A DNA stretch of 64,000 nucleotides from Terriglobus saanensis SP1PR4 (GCF_000179915.2 NC_014963.1:2480001-2544000); one strand, 5' to 3'; positions 1 through 9,102 are shown, counted from the stretch's first letter. Notes: generated by a model from the sequence alone, not told the origin. Numbers and translations are program-made.

Positions 1-877
1 AATCAGCCACGTAACCGAGATACTGACGCATATCGCGCACCGAAAGACCGGCTACACCGCCGCTGAGCAGATCTTCAGCGAACTGAGCTTCCGCATCAAT
101 CGCTTCTTCCATCATGACGACGACCTGACGCTCAAGCTCCGTGTCCCAGAGATCGGGCTCCTGTGCACGCACAACCTGCACCACTTCGAAGGCGAACTCA
201 AGATGCGCGCTCTCGTCGCGGAAGACCCAGTTGGTTCCCGAGGCGAGACCGTGGAGCAGCCCCTTGGAGCGGAAGAAGTAGACGTAGGCGAAGGCCGCGA
301 AGAAGAAAAGACCTTCGATGCAAGCAGCAAAACAGATGAGGTTGAGAAGGAACTGGCGGCGATGCTCCTTGGTCTCAAGCTGATCGAGCTGCTGGATGCT
401 GTCCATCCACTTCATGCAGAAGTCGGCCTTCTTGGAGATGGAAGGGATGTTTTCCACCGCAGCGAAGGCGGCGTTGCGCTCTTCTGGTTCCGGGATGTAG
501 TTGTCCAGAAGCGTGAGATAGAACTGCACGTGCACAGCCTCTTCAAACAACTGTCGCGAGAGGTAGAGACGCGCTTCGGGCGAGTTGATGTGCTTGTAGA
601 GGTTGAGCACGAGGTTGTTCGAAACGATCGAGTCGCCAGTTGCGAAGAAGGCGACGAGGCGCTGAATGGTGTGGATCTCTGCGGGCGTGAGGCGCTGCTT
701 GAGATCGACGAGATCGGTCTGGAAGTCAACTTCTTCCACGGTCCATGTGTTCTTGATGCCGTCGCGGAACATGTCATAGAACTGCGGATAGCGCATGGGG
801 CGCAGGGTAAGGCAGAGACCTGGATCGAGGATCGTAACGGGAGAGGTGACGGAAGAGTGCAGAACTTCTGAGGACAT
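1..877 (-). CDS. nrdB: Ribonucleoside-diphosphate reductase small subunit (partial, C-terminus off the window)
   Basis: Class I ribonucleotide reductase beta subunit, which houses the metal cofactor that generates the radical used by NrdA. About 292 codons are visible; the 3' end runs past position 1. The translation begins MSSEVLHSSV and has the ferritin-like helices with the expected iron-ligand motifs: EEAVHVQFY for the first helix pair and DESAHLEFAFE for the second, plus the internal FAAFAYVYFF helix. The ATG at 877 is preceded by AAGGAG. It lies 90 bp downstream of nrdA on the same strand, so the two are probably cotranscribed, although a strong hairpin sits between them. Family assignment is secure; whether the cofactor is di-iron or Mn/Fe cannot be read from what is visible. 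Confidence 0.95.
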   Translation of the reverse strand, partial: MSSEVLHSSVTSPVTILDPGLCLTLRPMRYPQFYDMFRDGIKNTWTVEEVDFQTDLVDLKQRLTPAEIHTIQRLVAFFATGDSIVSNNLVLNLYKHINSPEARLYLSRQLFEEAVHVQFYLTLLDNYIPEPEERNAAFAAVENIPSISKKADFCMKWMDSIQQLDQLETKEHRRQFLLNLICFAACIEGLFFFAAFAYVYFFRSKGLLHGLASGTNWVFRDESAHLEFAFEVVQVVRAQEPDLWDTELERQVVVMMEEAIDAEAQFAEDLLSGGVAGLSVRDMRQYLGYVAD

Positions 878-925
878 AAAAGGAGAACTCCTTACAAGTG
901 AGGCAGAGGTGAGGGTGAAAGAAAG

Positions 926-957
926 GATGTAGCCGCGACCCTCCTCGCGGCTACATC
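926..957 (-). terminator. Strong 13-bp hairpin between nrdA and nrdB
   Basis: Perfect inverted repeat: arms 926-938 and 945-957 (13 of 13 pairs, GC-rich) around a 6-nt loop. On the minus strand it is followed by a pyrimidine-rich CCTTTCTTTC stretch rather than a clean U-run. It begins 11 nt after the nrdA stop and ends about 49 nt before the nrdB start. It may be a leaky terminator or a 3' stabiliser that sets the nrdA:nrdB ratio; pairing is seen, role is inferred. Confidence 0.6.
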
Positions 958-967
958 ATCGATTCGC

Positions 968-3415
968 TTACGAGCAGGCTTCGCAGCTCTCGGGGTTCTC
1001 AAGTGAGCAAGCGATCGCTTCCGCGTCAGCTACCTTCGGCCTCGAAGCGGTGTCTGCCAATGCGGCGGAAGCCGCAGCAGCCTTGGAGACCGTGGTCTTC
1101 GAGATCTTCGTCGCCGGACGCGAACGGAGGTAGTAGGTGGTCTTCAGACCACTCTTCCAGGCATGCATGTACATGGAGGAGAGGCGGCCGATGTTCGGTG
1201 ATTCTGCAAAGAGGTTGAGCGACTGCGACTGGTCGATGAAGGCGTTGCGATCACGCGCCATATCGATGAGCGAACGCATGGGCACTTCCCAAACCGTGCG
1301 ATAGACGGCGCGAAGATCTTCCGGCAGGTCTTCCATGGCCTGTACAGAACCCTCGGACATCTTCATGCGCACGCGCATCTCTTCCGTCCACATGCCGCGC
1401 TGCTTCAGCTCTTCGATCAGGTAACGGTTGACCTGAAGGAACTCGCCGGAGAGCGTCTCACGCTTGAAGAGGTTGGAGATCTGCGGCTCGATGCACTCAT
1501 AGCAGCCGACGATGGAAGCAATCGTTGCCGTGGGTGCGATCGCGATGAGTAGCGAGTTGCGAATACCCGACTTCAGAATGCGTTGACGGAGAGCATCCCA
1601 ACGCTCTGGATCTGCAGGCTTGACGTTCCAGAGGTCGAACTGGAACTCACCCTTGGCCAGACGGGTCTCATCGAAGGAAGGATGCTTCCCTTCCCGCTCT
1701 GCAAGCTCCACACTCGCGAGTACTGCGTAGTAGTAAATCTCTTCCTGGATCTTGGTCGAGATCGCCAATGCCTCGGGAGAGTCGAACGGAATCCGCATCT
1801 GGAAGAAGACATCCTGCAGGCCCATCACGCCCAGGCCAACGGGACGCCAGCGAGCGTTCGCGCTGGCTGCCTGCGGTACCGGATAGTAGTTGATGTCGAT
1901 CACACGATCCAGCATGGGAACGGCAATCCGCACGGTGTTGGCCAGCTTCTCGAAGTCGAACTTGCCTTCGGGCGTGACATGACGGGCGAGATTGACCGAG
2001 CCGAGATTGCAGACAGCGGTCTCGTCCTTCGACGTCACTTCCGTGATCTCGGTGCAGAGGTTCGAGAGATGCACCACGTTGCCCGGCTTGCCGGTCTGGT
2101 TGTTCTTGATGTTGCAGGCGTCCTTGAAGGTCATCCAACCATTGCCGGTCTCGGCGAGCGAACGCATCATGCGCATGTAAAGATCGCGGGCCTTGATCTG
2201 GCGGTGGTACTTCTTGTCCGTTTCCGCCTGGATATAGGCTTCTTCGAACTCCTTGCCGTAGAGATCGGGGAACGTCGGGACTTCCTTCGGGTCGAAGAGC
2301 GACCAGATGCCGTCCTCGTCCACGCGCTGCATGAAGAGATCCGGGATCCAGTTGGCGAGATTCAAGTTGTAAGTACGGCGAGAGAGATCACCCGTGTTCT
2401 CACGGAGTTCAAGGAAGCTCTCGATGTCCGCATGCCACGGCTCGAGGTAAACGCAGCAGGCGCCCTTGCGCTTACCGCCCTGGTTCACTGCGGCAACGGA
2501 GGAGTCCAGCGTACGGAGCCAAGGAACGATACCGTTCGAGAGGCCGTTGGTGGCGCGGATGAGCGAACCCTCCGACCGCACACGATGGAAGGCTAGACCA
2601 ATGCCGCCTGAGAACTTCGAAAGCAGAGCCACGTTCTTGTAGGTGTCGTAGATCGAATCCAAAGAGTCGAGCGGCGAATCATGCAAATAGCAGCTCGACA
2701 TCTGGGCATGCTTGGTGCCGGAGTTGAAGAGAGTCGGCGAACTGGGCATGTAATCGTGGCTGGCAATCAGGTTGTAAAACTCGATGGCCTCGTGCGGCGT
2801 TCCGGCAAGACCGCAGGCGACGCGCAGGAAGAAGTGCTGCGGAGTCTCGATTACCTTGCGGGAAATAGGGTCGCGCAGAAGGTAGCGGTCATACACCGTG
2901 CGCAGGCCGAAGTACTCGAAACGATCCGAGAGCTCGTCGTTGATGGCGTGGTTGAGCTTGCGCATGTGCGTCTGCACAAACTCTGCTGTAGCCTTGCTGA
3001 CGACGCCTTCCTGATAGCCGTAGCTGATGGACTGCGAGAAGCTGTGCAGATTCTGGCCAACCACTTCCTTCATGATGGTGCCGAGGAGAAGGCGAGCGGC
3101 GAGCTTGGAGTACTGTGGCTCTTCCGCGATGAGGCTGGCTGCGGTGTCGATCGAGATGGAATCGAGTTCGCGCGTGGTGGCGCCGTCATAGAGGCCCCCG
3201 ATGGTCTTGGACGCGATGCGAATGGCGTCGACCTGGCCGAGACCGTGGGCATTGCGTTGGACTGCGCGGACGATCTTGTTGACGTCCACTGGCTCCAGCG
3301 CTCCATTGCGCTTGCGGACACCCATGGTGGGCATCTCTTCACGCGCGGGGAAACTGGGGGTCAGGTCAGAGAGGCTCGTCTGGATCTGGTTATGATTTGT
3401 TGTCGTCGCGGCCAT
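968..3415 (-). CDS. nrdA: Ribonucleoside-diphosphate reductase large (alpha) subunit
   Basis: Catalytic subunit reducing ribonucleotides to deoxyribonucleotides in the cytoplasm. The 815-residue product has an N-terminal ATP-cone (from about residue 31, MGVRKRNG), the substrate-site cysteine in SSCYLHDSP (about 240), the NLCTEI active-site loop (about 452) with the thiyl-radical Cys and the catalytic Glu, a second redox Cys in AVCNLGSVN, and a C-terminal CSLENPESC dithiol pair for re-reduction. I chose the ATG at 3415 (MAATTTNHNQ) over an in-frame start 60 nt upstream because AGGAG sits about 9 nt before it. nrdB follows on the same strand. The ATP-cone implies dATP/ATP allosteric control; candidate NrdR boxes lie upstream. 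Confidence 0.97.
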   Translation of the reverse strand: MAATTTNHNQIQTSLSDLTPSFPAREEMPTMGVRKRNGALEPVDVNKIVRAVQRNAHGLGQVDAIRIASKTIGGLYDGATTRELDSISIDTAASLIAEEPQYSKLAARLLLGTIMKEVVGQNLHSFSQSISYGYQEGVVSKATAEFVQTHMRKLNHAINDELSDRFEYFGLRTVYDRYLLRDPISRKVIETPQHFFLRVACGLAGTPHEAIEFYNLIASHDYMPSSPTLFNSGTKHAQMSSCYLHDSPLDSLDSIYDTYKNVALLSKFSGGIGLAFHRVRSEGSLIRATNGLSNGIVPWLRTLDSSVAAVNQGGKRKGACCVYLEPWHADIESFLELRENTGDLSRRTYNLNLANWIPDLFMQRVDEDGIWSLFDPKEVPTFPDLYGKEFEEAYIQAETDKKYHRQIKARDLYMRMMRSLAETGNGWMTFKDACNIKNNQTGKPGNVVHLSNLCTEITEVTSKDETAVCNLGSVNLARHVTPEGKFDFEKLANTVRIAVPMLDRVIDINYYPVPQAASANARWRPVGLGVMGLQDVFFQMRIPFDSPEALAISTKIQEEIYYYAVLASVELAEREGKHPSFDETRLAKGEFQFDLWNVKPADPERWDALRQRILKSGIRNSLLIAIAPTATIASIVGCYECIEPQISNLFKRETLSGEFLQVNRYLIEELKQRGMWTEEMRVRMKMSEGSVQAMEDLPEDLRAVYRTVWEVPMRSLIDMARDRNAFIDQSQSLNLFAESPNIGRLSSMYMHAWKSGLKTTYYLRSRPATKISKTTVSKAAAASAALADTASRPKVADAEAIACSLENPESCEACS

Positions 3416-3640
3416 CTGTAATGCTCCTGTCCCCGGCGTTCTGCCGAGGGGGGTGAAATGTCTGTCCAACAGCAAGCGGCAAACAACAAAAGTACCGCTG
3501 AAGGACCTATGCAGTCCCGTGGAAAAACGGGGCCGAAATTGGGTCTGTCGTACTTGTTGCTTTACCTCCGCCGTGACGTAAGGAATGGGAACTTTTCCTC
3601 TCCGTCGCGCCCCATCCGTTCGGGGTAGCTATTGGAAGTA
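3416..3640 (-). promoter_or_regulatory. Long nrdA 5' leader with potential secondary structure
   Basis: About 225 nt separate the predicted nrdA promoter from its start codon. On the minus strand several hairpins are possible, for example CCCC/GGGG around 3605-3625 and CCCGU/ACGGG near 3515-3530. A longer-range match, TGGGTCT at 3646-3640 with AGACCCA at 3546-3540, would close a 107-nt domain, but its first arm overlaps the predicted -10/start-site region and might not be transcribed. I do not recognise a known riboswitch class here. Confidence 0.25.
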
Positions 3641-3643
3641 GAC

Positions 3644-3690
3644 CCACTCTATCTTGTGGCTACCACCAGCGCAAGCGCTTTGCGTTGTGG
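3644..3690 (-). promoter_or_regulatory. Candidate tandem NrdR boxes overlapping an nrdA promoter
   Basis: Two related 16-bp elements lie at 3644-3659 and 3675-3690. On the minus strand the proximal one reads CCACAAGATAGAGTGG, close to the NrdR consensus (acaCwAtATaTwGtgt); the distal one keeps CCACAA and the downstream G. Their centres are 31 bp apart, the three-helical-turn spacing typical of NrdR sites. TTGCGC and TAGAGT separated by 17 bp form a possible -35/-10 pair within the same segment. Repression by NrdR-ATP/dATP is inferred from the pattern. Confidence 0.5.
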
Positions 3691-3979
3691 ATTTAATGAT
3701 AACTGATTAGGCACCTTCCCTGCTTCTCCTAACCCTTTATTTCTCAGAATTGAGGGTCGCTTTCCCACAGAATCTCGCTCGTCTGAAACTTCACCATTTC
3801 CAGTGCAAATTGCTCCATCATAAGGGACTTTCGGGACTAGCACGAACGGCTCGACTTGCGTCCAACAAAGCGCCACATCCAGAAAATGGACACATCCTAT
3901 GCCCCGTGGAATGACGTCTTAACCCTCGTGAAGCGGTGATGTGGATCGCAGTACTTAAGTTTTTTCCAGGAGATGAATC

Positions 3980-5728
3980 ATGGACGCTTCGGATGCTCTG
4001 GTAGAACGGCTGATCGCATGGGGAGTGGACACGATTTTTGGCCTGCCGGGGGATGGGATCAACGGCGTCATGGAAGCATTGCGAAAAAAGCAGGACAAGA
4101 TCCGCTTCATACACGTGCGGCATGAGGAGTCGGCTGCCTTCATGGCCTGCGCGTATGCCAAGTTCACAGGTCGGCTCGGCGTCTGCCTTGCTACTTCGGG
4201 GCCTGGTGGAATCCATCTTCTGAATGGTCTCTACGACGCAAAACTGGACGGGCAGCCCGTGCTGGCCATCACCGGGATGCAATACAACGATGTGACCAGC
4301 ACCTTTTCCCAGCAGGATGTAGAACTGGACAAAATCTTCATGGACGTTGCGGTCTATAACGCTCGCGTGATGAGTGCTCCGCATATGGAGCCGGTGGCGG
4401 ACCTTGCCATCCGCTCGGCCATCGGCAAGCGAGGTGTGGCCCACATCACCATACCGATTGACGTCCAGCAACAGCCGGTCGGAAAGCAGGACCGTTCAGA
4501 GAGAAATATCCCGCATCATTCTTCCGCCAACTATGCGGTCAGTGGAAATATGCCTGCGATGAAGGACGTCTCGGCAGCGGCGCAACTGATCGGCAAGGGA
4601 AAGCGGATTGCGATTCTTGCTGGACGTGGAGCGCTGCATGCTTCGGCCGAAGTGATCGAATTAGCCGAAAAGCTAGGCGCGCCAATCATCAAACCACTGC
4701 TGGGCAAGGGTGTGGTGCCAGACGATTCGCCCTATACGACCGGCGGCATCGGTCTGCTGGGTACGGCAGCTTCGCAGGAAGCGATTGAGAACTGCGACAC
4801 GCTGGTAATGATCGGCACCTCATTTCCCTACATCGAGTTCTTTCCCAAGCCGGGCGAGTGCAAGTGCATTCAGATCGATGCCGACGCGCAACGCATTGGG
4901 CTGCGCTATCCAGCCGACATCGGCCTGGTAGGAGACGCGCAGAAGACGCTTCAGGTCCTTCTTCCGATGCTGAAACGCAACGAATATCGCAGTTTTTTAA
5001 AGGACGCACAGAAGGACATGGAAGCGTGGCGCAAGACGATCGAAGCGGAAGGCACAAGTCGCGCTACACCGATGAAGCCGCAGGTAGTCGGTTGGGAGCT
5101 TGGCAAACACGCCAGCGAAACCGCCATTGTGGTCGCGGACAGCGGAACGAATACAACTGTCTGGGCGCGCTATATGCGGGCCAAGGCCGGGCAGATGCAC
5201 TCCTGTTCCGGTACGCTGGCGAGCATGGCCTGTGGTCTTCCCTATGCGATTGCTGCGCAAATTGCCTTTCCTGAGCGACAAGTGATCGCCGTAATCGGAG
5301 ATGGCGGCTTCACGATGCTGATGGGCGAGATCCTGACGGCGGTAGCGTACAAGCTGCCGATCAAGATTGTGATCATCAAGAACAACTCGCTGGGGCAGAT
5401 CAAATGGGAGCAGATGGTCTTTCAGGGAAATCCTGAGTATCAGTGCGACCTGATGCCCATCGACTTCGTTGCGCTGGCGAAGGCTGTGGGCGCGAACGGA
5501 GTTCTCGTTGACGATCCAAACACCGCAGGAGAGCAGATTGCGGCAGCCCTTGCAATGCCCGGACCGGTCATTATTGAGGCCGTCGTCGATCCTTTGACGG
5601 CGATGCTTCCGGCAAGAATCACAGCGAAACAGGCTTTGAAGTTTACTGAGGCGCTGGTGCGCGGAGAACCTAACCGTGTGAAGATCGCGCTGACTGCGGC
5701 TGGGGACACGGTGCGGCAGATCATTTAA
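3980..5728 (+). CDS. ThDP-dependent enzyme, PoxB-like pyruvate oxidase/dehydrogenase
   Basis: A 582-residue member of the thiamine-diphosphate enzyme family that includes pyruvate:quinone oxidoreductase (PoxB), pyruvate oxidase and acetolactate synthase. The N-terminal pyrimidine-binding domain has FGLPGDGING and the catalytic-Glu segment RHEESAAFMA (about residue 50); the C-terminal domain has the metal/ThDP motif GDGG at about 439 ending in NN at about 467. The rest resembles stand-alone PoxB-like proteins more than IlvB, and no IlvN-type regulatory subunit is adjacent. I do not see a clear PoxB-style lipid-binding C-terminal helix, so quinone coupling is unproven. AGGAGA lies 7 nt before the ATG. 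No operon partner; gmhA follows 100 bp later beyond a repeat element. Confidence 0.8.
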   Translation: MDASDALVERLIAWGVDTIFGLPGDGINGVMEALRKKQDKIRFIHVRHEESAAFMACAYAKFTGRLGVCLATSGPGGIHLLNGLYDAKLDGQPVLAITGMQYNDVTSTFSQQDVELDKIFMDVAVYNARVMSAPHMEPVADLAIRSAIGKRGVAHITIPIDVQQQPVGKQDRSERNIPHHSSANYAVSGNMPAMKDVSAAAQLIGKGKRIAILAGRGALHASAEVIELAEKLGAPIIKPLLGKGVVPDDSPYTTGGIGLLGTAASQEAIENCDTLVMIGTSFPYIEFFPKPGECKCIQIDADAQRIGLRYPADIGLVGDAQKTLQVLLPMLKRNEYRSFLKDAQKDMEAWRKTIEAEGTSRATPMKPQVVGWELGKHASETAIVVADSGTNTTVWARYMRAKAGQMHSCSGTLASMACGLPYAIAAQIAFPERQVIAVIGDGGFTMLMGEILTAVAYKLPIKIVIIKNNSLGQIKWEQMVFQGNPEYQCDLMPIDFVALAKAVGANGVLVDDPNTAGEQIAAALAMPGPVIIEAVVDPLTAMLPARITAKQALKFTEALVRGEPNRVKIALTAAGDTVRQII

Positions 5729-5733
5729 CCGAA

Positions 5734-5770
5734 AGCAGATCCCTCGATTCGCTACGGGATGACAAAAAAA
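5734..5770 (+). repeat. Dispersed palindromic element, copy 1
   Basis: An ATCCCT...GGGAT inverted repeat followed by GACAAAA, lying between the PoxB-like gene and gmhA. A second copy with the same framework (CAGATCCCT, a short loop containing TTCG, AGGGGATGACAAAA) is at 6464-6497 just after gmhA. The A-run after the hairpin on the plus strand (a T-run on the minus strand) suggests a mobile REP-like intergenic element rather than a plus-strand terminator. Confidence 0.6.
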
Positions 5771-5828
5771 GAGAGTCGCACTATGCGCGATAAGATTGGT
5801 GCTGATGCATAACGGAGATTCTTTGCGG

Positions 5829-6440
5829 ATGAAGGACCTGGTCCAGGAACAGCTTGCGCGCAGCATTGCAGTGATGCAATCCGTTCTGGCTGACGATACG
5901 ATTGCGGACGCAGTCGTGCGCGCCGGTGAATTTACGGCGAAGGCGATGAAGAGTGGCCGCAAGCTGATGATTGCTGGCAATGGTGGATCGGCTGCGGACG
6001 CGCAACATCTTGCTGGAGAGTTTGTCTGCCGTCTTACGGTAAATCGACCGGCACTGCGTGCGATTGCACTCACCACGGACAGTTCGATCATGACCGCCGC
6101 CGGGAACGATTACGGGTATGTGCACGTCTTCGAGCGGCAGATCGAGGCCCTTGGTCAGGAGGGCGACGTCTTCTTAGGCATATCGACCTCGGGTAACTCT
6201 CCCAACCTGATGAAGGCCCTGGAAAAGTGCCGCGAGATGGGCATCCTGACGGTCGGCTACACCGGCAACGGCGGAGGCACAATGGCTGCGCTCTGCGATA
6301 TCAACGTCATCATCCCGTCGGGCGTGACGATGAATATCCAGGAGTCACATCTGGCACTGGAGCATATTTTTTGCATGGTGGTGGAGCGGGCTTACTTTGG
6401 GCCTGAGTTCGGCAGGGAGCCTCAGATTCTCAGCGAGTAG
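5829..6440 (+). CDS. gmhA: Phosphoheptose isomerase (sedoheptulose-7-phosphate isomerase)
   Basis: Converts D-sedoheptulose 7-phosphate to D-glycero-D-manno-heptose 7-phosphate, the first step in making heptose for the LPS core or S-layer glycans. A single SIS domain: NGGSAADAQHLAGEF at about residue 50 (phosphosugar loop), GISTSGNSPN, and a C-terminal ESHLALEHIFC helix with the Glu/His pair used in catalysis in the family. The 203-residue length fits (E. coli GmhA is 192). I prefer the ATG at 5829 because GGAGA sits 10 nt upstream; in-frame starts at 5796-5805 have no ribosome-binding site. The other heptose-pathway genes (hldE, gmhB) are not in the window. The adjacent rhamnose genes point to an envelope-sugar neighbourhood. 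Confidence 0.92.
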   Translation: MKDLVQEQLARSIAVMQSVLADDTIADAVVRAGEFTAKAMKSGRKLMIAGNGGSAADAQHLAGEFVCRLTVNRPALRAIALTTDSSIMTAAGNDYGYVHVFERQIEALGQEGDVFLGISTSGNSPNLMKALEKCREMGILTVGYTGNGGGTMAALCDINVIIPSGVTMNIQESHLALEHIFCMVVERAYFGPEFGREPQILSE

Positions 6441-6463
6441 TGATGAAGCGCAGGCATCTCGAA

Positions 6464-6497
6464 ACAGATCCCTGCGCTTCGTTAGGGGATGACAAAA
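6464..6497 (+). repeat. Dispersed palindromic element, copy 2
   Basis: Same layout as the copy at 5734-5770: CAGATCCCT, a loop with CTTCG, then AGGGGATGACAAAA. It lies in the convergent gap between gmhA and rmlA. Arms have compensating differences between the two copies, which suggests that the hairpin rather than the exact sequence is conserved. Confidence 0.6.
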
Positions 6498-6522
6498 GTA
6501 GGCAAGCCCGTTGAGAGTTTGC

Positions 6523-7398
6523 CTAGTAAATGCTGTCTTCCAAGAGCCGAAGCAGGTATTGTCCATAGCTGCTTTTCGCAATAGCGCTGGCGAGGCTCTT
6601 GAGCTGTTCTGCGTCAATATAGCCGAGGCGATAGGCGATCTCTTCCGGACAACTCACCTTCAAACCCTGCCGGTTCTCGATTACGTGAATGAAGTTCGAA
6701 GCCTCCTGCAGAGACTCGTGCGTTCCGGTGTCAAGCCATGCCATGCCGCGCCCCAGGATCTCTGTACGCAGTGTTCCCTGCTCCAGATACCGGCGGTTGA
6801 CGTCGGTGATCTCCAGCTCGCCACGCGGAGAGGGTTTAAGCGACTCCGCGATCTCTACGACCTGAGCGTCGTAAAAATAAACTCCCGTAACGGCGTAGCG
6901 GCTCTTCGGATGAAGCGGCTTCTCTTCCAGTGAGATCGCTTTCCGGTTGGCATCGAACTCCACGACGCCATAACGCTCTGGGTCCTGAACGGGATACGCA
7001 AAGACGGTTGCACCAGAGGTCAGTTTGGCACTCTGGCGAAGCAGTGGAGCGAGATCATGACCGTAGAAGATGTTGTCGCCGAGGACGAGGCAGCAGCCCT
7101 CGCCAGCAAGAAACTCCTTGCCGATAAGAAAGGCCTGCGCCAGACCGTCCGGCGACGGCTGAACAGCGTACTCGATCTTGATCCCCCACTGCGTTCCATC
7201 TCCCAGAAGTCGTTCGAAAAGAGGAGTGTCGAGCGGCGTGGAGATGAGGAGGATCTCCTGGATACCCGCCAGCATGAGCGTGGAGAGCGGGTAGTAGATC
7301 ATCGGTTTGTCGTACACAGGCAGAAGCTGCTTGGAGATGGCCCTGGTCACCGGGTGAAGCCGGGTTCCTGACCCGCCGGCGAGAATAATTCCCTTCAT
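6523..7398 (-). CDS. rmlA: Glucose-1-phosphate thymidylyltransferase
   Basis: First enzyme of dTDP-L-rhamnose synthesis: dTTP + glucose 1-phosphate to dTDP-glucose + PPi. The 291-residue protein has the nucleotide-binding signature [13 protein letters not shown] at the N-terminus, [17 protein letters not shown], the GDNIFYG metal/nucleotide segment and [15 protein letters not shown]. The ATG overlaps the rmlB stop as ATGA, with GGAGG 9 nt upstream inside rmlB, so translation is probably coupled. It is the last gene of a minus-strand rmlC-rmlB-rmlA unit and meets gmhA tail to tail. Confidence 0.96.
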   Translation of the reverse strand: MKGIILAGGSGTRLHPVTRAISKQLLPVYDKPMIYYPLSTLMLAGIQEILLISTPLDTPLFERLLGDGTQWGIKIEYAVQPSPDGLAQAFLIGKEFLAGEGCCLVLGDNIFYGHDLAPLLRQSAKLTSGATVFAYPVQDPERYGVVEFDANRKAISLEEKPLHPKSRYAVTGVYFYDAQVVEIAESLKPSPRGELEITDVNRRYLEQGTLRTEILGRGMAWLDTGTHESLQEASNFIHVIENRQGLKVSCPEEIAYRLGYIDAEQLKSLASAIAKSSYGQYLLRLLEDSIY

Positions 7399-8510
7399 CT
7401 TGAACTGCCTCCAGCATCCTGCATGGTGCGTGTTTCCACCGCTCTTGCGGCGTAGTTGCGGTCAATCCAGTTCCGGTAGGCCCCGCTGGTAACCTCTTCG
7501 ATCCACTCGGGATGCTCGAGATACCATTGCACGGTCTTCCGAAGTCCGGTATCGAAGCTCTCCTGGGCACTCCAGCCGAGTTCATCTTCCAGCTTGCGCG
7601 CGTCAATGGCATAGCGACGATCATGGCCTGGACGGTCCTGTACAAACTGGATCAGCTCCCGACGGAGAGCGCGGGACGACGATGGTGCAAGCTCGTCCAA
7701 AAGGTCGCAGATTCGGTGAACCACATCGAGGTTCGTCTGCTGGTTCCCTCCGCCGACGTTGTAGGTCTCGCCCACCTTTCCCTTTTCCAGAACGGCATCG
7801 ATAGCGCGACAATGATCGAGCACGTAGAGCCAGTCGCGAACCTGCTGGCCGTCGCCGTAAACGGGGAGAGCCTTTCCGGCAAGAGCGTTCGCAATCGTGA
7901 GCGGAATCAGCTTTTCCGGAAACTGCAGCGGCCCGTAGTTGTTCGAGCAGTTCGTGATCAGCGCAGGCAGACCGTAGGTATGAAACCAAGCCCGCACCAG
8001 ATGATCGCTGCTCGCCTTGGAAGCGGCGTAGGGGCTGTTGGGAGCAAAGGGAGTCAGCTCATGGAAGGGAGCGTCGTTCGGGCCGAGGGTTCCGTAGACT
8101 TCATCCGTCGAGACATGCAGAAAGCGGAAGTGATCTTTCTCGAATCCCTCAAGCTGGTCGTAATAGGTTCGTGCCGCTGTGAGCATGACAAAGGTGCCAT
8201 CGATATTGGTCTTCAGGAAGGCTTCCGGTCCCAGAATGGAACGGTCCACGTGGCTTTCCGCAGCGAAATGAACGATGGCGCGTGGCTTGTATTCGTTGAG
8301 AAGCTGCTGGACCAGGGCGAGATCGCCGATGTCTCCATGTACAAAGATATGTCTGGGATCATCCACAACGGACGCCAGATTACCGAGATTGCCTGCATAA
8401 GTCAGCTTGTCGAGATTGACAACACTCCCGCCGGACTGAGCGAGCCGATAGAGGACGTAGTTTGAGCCGATAAATCCGGCACCGCCGGTGACGAGGATCG
8501 TATCAGGCAT
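7395..8510 (-). CDS. rmlB: dTDP-glucose 4,6-dehydratase
   Basis: Second enzyme of dTDP-L-rhamnose synthesis, an NAD+-dependent extended short-chain dehydrogenase producing dTDP-4-keto-6-deoxyglucose. Seen: the Rossmann motif [12 protein letters not shown] at residues 6-17, HVSTDEVYG carrying the catalytic Asp/Glu pair, and the SPYAASKAS YxxxK motif. I chose the ATG at 8510 ([10 protein letters not shown]) because AGGAG lies 7 nt upstream; a longer reading frame would add 26 unlike residues over the end of rmlC. It overlaps rmlC by 8 nt and rmlA by 4 nt. 371 residues, normal for the family. Confidence 0.96.
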   Translation of the reverse strand: MPDTILVTGGAGFIGSNYVLYRLAQSGGSVVNLDKLTYAGNLGNLASVVDDPRHIFVHGDIGDLALVQQLLNEYKPRAIVHFAAESHVDRSILGPEAFLKTNIDGTFVMLTAARTYYDQLEGFEKDHFRFLHVSTDEVYGTLGPNDAPFHELTPFAPNSPYAASKASSDHLVRAWFHTYGLPALITNCSNNYGPLQFPEKLIPLTIANALAGKALPVYGDGQQVRDWLYVLDHCRAIDAVLEKGKVGETYNVGGGNQQTNLDVVHRICDLLDELAPSSSRALRRELIQFVQDRPGHDRRYAIDARKLEDELGWSAQESFDTGLRKTVQWYLEHPEWIEEVTSGAYRNWIDRNYAARAVETRTMQDAGGSSR

Positions 8511-9102
8511 GAATACGCTCCTGGCTTGGGGCCTCAGCGGGCGGGAGTTCGGCAGAGTTGAGAAAAGGTGCGACTGTGTCTTTTGCACTCACGATAGGCT
8601 CCAGGCCATCCAGTTCCGCCAGGGGCCATTCGATAGCGATCTCCGGATCGTTCCAGCGGACCGCCCGATCGCCCTGGGGAAAGTAGTGATTCGTTGTTTT
8701 GTAGAGAAGCTCGGCGGTCTCCGACAATACCAGAAAACCGTGACCGAAGCCTTCAGGAATCCACAGCATCTGCAGCTTTCCTTCGCTGGTCAGGGGGCGA
8801 AGGTGAAATCCAGCCCATTTGCCGAAATCCGGCGACGTGCGGCGCAAGTCAACGGCAACGTCCCAGATGTGTCCGGAGACGCAGCGCACCAACTTACCCT
8901 GGGGCTGACCGAGTTGATAGTGTAATCCGCGCAGAACACCGCGCTGCGACATCGACTGGTTATCTTGAACGAAGTCGGAAGGAAGTCCCTGTTCGCGGAA
9001 GCTTCTTGCGTTGAAGGCTTCCGCGAACCAACCTCTGCCATCCCGGTGAAGCGTAGGCTCAATAAGTTTGACGTCACGAAGGGGTGTATCCAGTAAAAGC
9101 AT
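8503..9102 (-). CDS. rmlC: dTDP-4-dehydrorhamnose 3,5-epimerase
   Basis: Epimerises dTDP-4-keto-6-deoxyglucose at C3 and C5. The 199-residue cupin has the family segments [16 protein letters not shown] (with the catalytic His), WDVAVDLR and [13 protein letters not shown]. It is the first gene of the rmlCBA set. The start ATG directly abuts an AAGGGG sequence, an unusually short spacing, so the exact start deserves checking, but there is no better upstream start. rmlD, the final reductase, is absent from the window and must lie elsewhere. Confidence 0.95.
   Translation of the reverse strand: MLLLDTPLRDVKLIEPTLHRDGRGWFAEAFNARSFREQGLPSDFVQDNQSMSQRGVLRGLHYQLGQPQGKLVRCVSGHIWDVAVDLRRTSPDFGKWAGFHLRPLTSEGKLQMLWIPEGFGHGFLVLSETAELLYKTTNHYFPQGDRAVRWNDPEIAIEWPLAELDGLEPIVSAKDTVAPFLNSAELPPAEAPSQERIHA

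Noticed and set aside
203-871. 222-codon plus-strand frame
   Set aside because: Antisense shadow of nrdB; the minus frame carries full family motifs.
1583-2596. 337-codon plus-strand frame
   Set aside because: Antisense shadow of nrdA, with no plausible domain.
3540-3646. Domain closed by TGGGTCT/AGACCCA as a new riboswitch
   Set aside because: One arm overlaps the predicted promoter and there is no recognisable ligand-binding core; kept only as a weak leader note.
3980-5728. Acetolactate synthase large subunit (ilvB)
   Set aside because: No ilvN or other branched-chain genes adjacent and overall sequence is closer to PoxB-like proteins.
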